Source: Halocaridina rubra | Lineage: Eukaryota; Arthropoda; Malacostraca; Decapoda; Atyidae | Direction: 5' to 3' | Assembly: GCA_037179515.1 (NCBI GenBank) | Contig: JAXCGZ010022665.1 | Span: 138,501-202,500 of the forward strand | Length of the DNA: 64,000 nucleotides | Shown here: one piece after another, positions 63,301 to 64,000 of the stretch | Numbering within the stretch: position 1 is the stretch's first letter | How the letters are laid out: every line of letters begins with the position of its first letter | The notes under the pieces: model-generated | Seen by the model: the letters and a program-made list of their open reading frames with translations, nothing else | Told to the model about the DNA's origin: nothing | Databases searched by the model: none | Translations under genes and position numbers: made by a program

Positions 63301-63990
63301 CAAACCAAGCTCCTGTGTTGTCATGGTCTACCCCTGATAAGGCATGGTCAAGACTTCACACTGACTATGCTGGACCCATAAATAACAAATATTTTCTTGT
63401 AATTGTAGATGCATATTCTAAGTTTCTAGATGTTCAAGTTACTAGTTCAATGACTTCAAGTGTTACCATTGAATTGCTTAGAAAAACATTTTCTAATTTT
63501 GGTATTCCAGACATTGTTGTCTCGGATAATGCTCCATATTTTGTGTCCGAGGAAATTAAAGTTTTTTATAAGAAAAATGGTATTAAAACATTTAACTCCT
63601 GCCCCATACAATCCATCATCTAATGGGTTGGCGGAAAGAGCAGTTCGAACTTTAAAAGAGGGCTTAAGTAAATTCAACAGTGGATCATTGAATACTAGAA
63701 TCTGTAGATTTTTGTACAATTATAGAAAGAGTATGCATAGTGGTATAGGTAAATCACCAGCAGAGTTACTATTTGGAAGATGTTTTAAAACAACTTTAGT
63801 ATCTGTAAAATGTTCCCCTAACAAAGACAGAGACCTGGAAAAATTGTCAAAATAAGTTTTCTCTGAAGGAACAAATATGTACAATGTTGGTGATGCAGTT
63901 TTTGCTAAAAGTTTTAGGAAGGGAGAGTCTTGGATTGAAGGTAAAATTATTGAAGTGCTTGGTGTAAGAAATTATTTGGTGCAAGTTCAT
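60312..63990 (+). pseudogene. Gypsy gag-pol polyprotein with integrase frameshift
   Basis: A 1103-residue frame starts at an ATG (MPQENENRANRIVNI). Gag is residues ~1-200 and two zinc knuckles follow (CKHCGYPHDSAKC, CNLCGKKGHLKQVC). The protease has FEVDTGAAVSTL (D at ~313). The RT has KSVRICGDFKELN, DLKNAYLQI and YLDD (DD at 592-593). The RNase H has VVEVDASPIGVG (D at ~739) and ARTDHKPL. The integrase has H-H-C-C (HLHSGHNG, CPVC), HTDYAGP and VSDNAPYF. A one-base frameshift near 63595 ends the frame. The catalytic glutamate region (NPSSNGLAERAV) is in the next frame, which itself stops at 63853. Gag and pol are one continuous frame with no gag stop. Apart from the two lesions it is well preserved, suggesting a fairly recent insertion. 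Confidence 0.93.
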
Positions 63991-64000
63991 GATTTTGGTA

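Larger units (their letters stand above)
59564..64000 (+). mobile_element. Gypsy-type LTR retrotransposon (5' LTR to integrase; right end outside window)
   Basis: A 178-bp LTR, a ~570-bp leader and a gag-pol frame with domains in Ty3/Gypsy order: gag with two CCHC knuckles, protease, reverse transcriptase, RNase H, integrase. It is inserted in LINE A12 at the AAGTGGCTAAT segment, so it is younger than A12. The 3' LTR and any further gene lie beyond the window. Confidence 0.93.

Overview
The window is eukaryotic and made almost entirely of transposable elements. I see no host gene, rRNA, functional tRNA, operon or bacterial feature. The mix of CR1-like LINEs, Tigger/pogo transposons, a Gypsy element, tRNA-derived repeats and very long (TA)n and (TATG)n microsatellites suits a repeat-rich invertebrate. 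A decapod crustacean is my best guess, by inference only.

The dominant family, called LINE-A here, is a CR1-like non-LTR retrotransposon. It has a coiled-coil ORF1, an endonuclease/reverse-transcriptase ORF2, and a 3' end of short tandem tail repeats (AATTAGGTAATCAC type). From 2.4 to 39.1 kb all eight copies (A1-A8) lie on the minus strand. From 43.6 to 59.6 kb all copies (A9, units U1-U7, A10-A12) lie on the plus strand. Within each side they run head to tail. The tail of one copy, often followed by a (CATA)n/(TA)n microsatellite, abuts the truncated 5' end of the next. A2 is close to full length. A3 has an uninterrupted ORF2. Between 45.7 and 52.0 kb the last ~967 bp of the LINE has become a tandem array, a young satellite derived from a LINE.

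Other elements are nested in this LINE chain. Tigger-1 (5.8-12.0 kb) sits in a (TA)n tract between A1 and A2 and carries a second LINE (LINE-B) and a solo LTR. Tigger-2 (22.5-24.7 kb, remainder near 34.7 kb) sits between A5 and A6. It is split by an LTR retrotransposon (24.7-34.7 kb, minus strand), whose gag is split in turn by a third LINE (LINE-C, 28.25-32.53 kb, plus strand). LINE-A thus contains a Tigger, which contains an LTR element, which contains LINE-C.

The switch between the minus and plus LINE chains lies at 39.1-43.6 kb. It holds a tRNA-like ~274-bp tandem repeat that itself inverts at ~40.3 kb, then a TIR element with an internal ~180-bp tandem repeat and partial copies of it, all separated by (TA)n tracts. 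The right edge (59.56 kb to the end) is a Gypsy retrotransposon inserted into A12, with a 178-bp LTR and a nearly intact gag-pol broken by one frameshift in the integrase.

The observations I rate highest are the LINE-derived 967-bp array with a hybrid unit, the head-to-tail LINE chain with microsatellite linkers, the inverted tRNA-like array at the strand switch, and a possible -1 frameshift site joining LINE-A ORF1 to ORF2.
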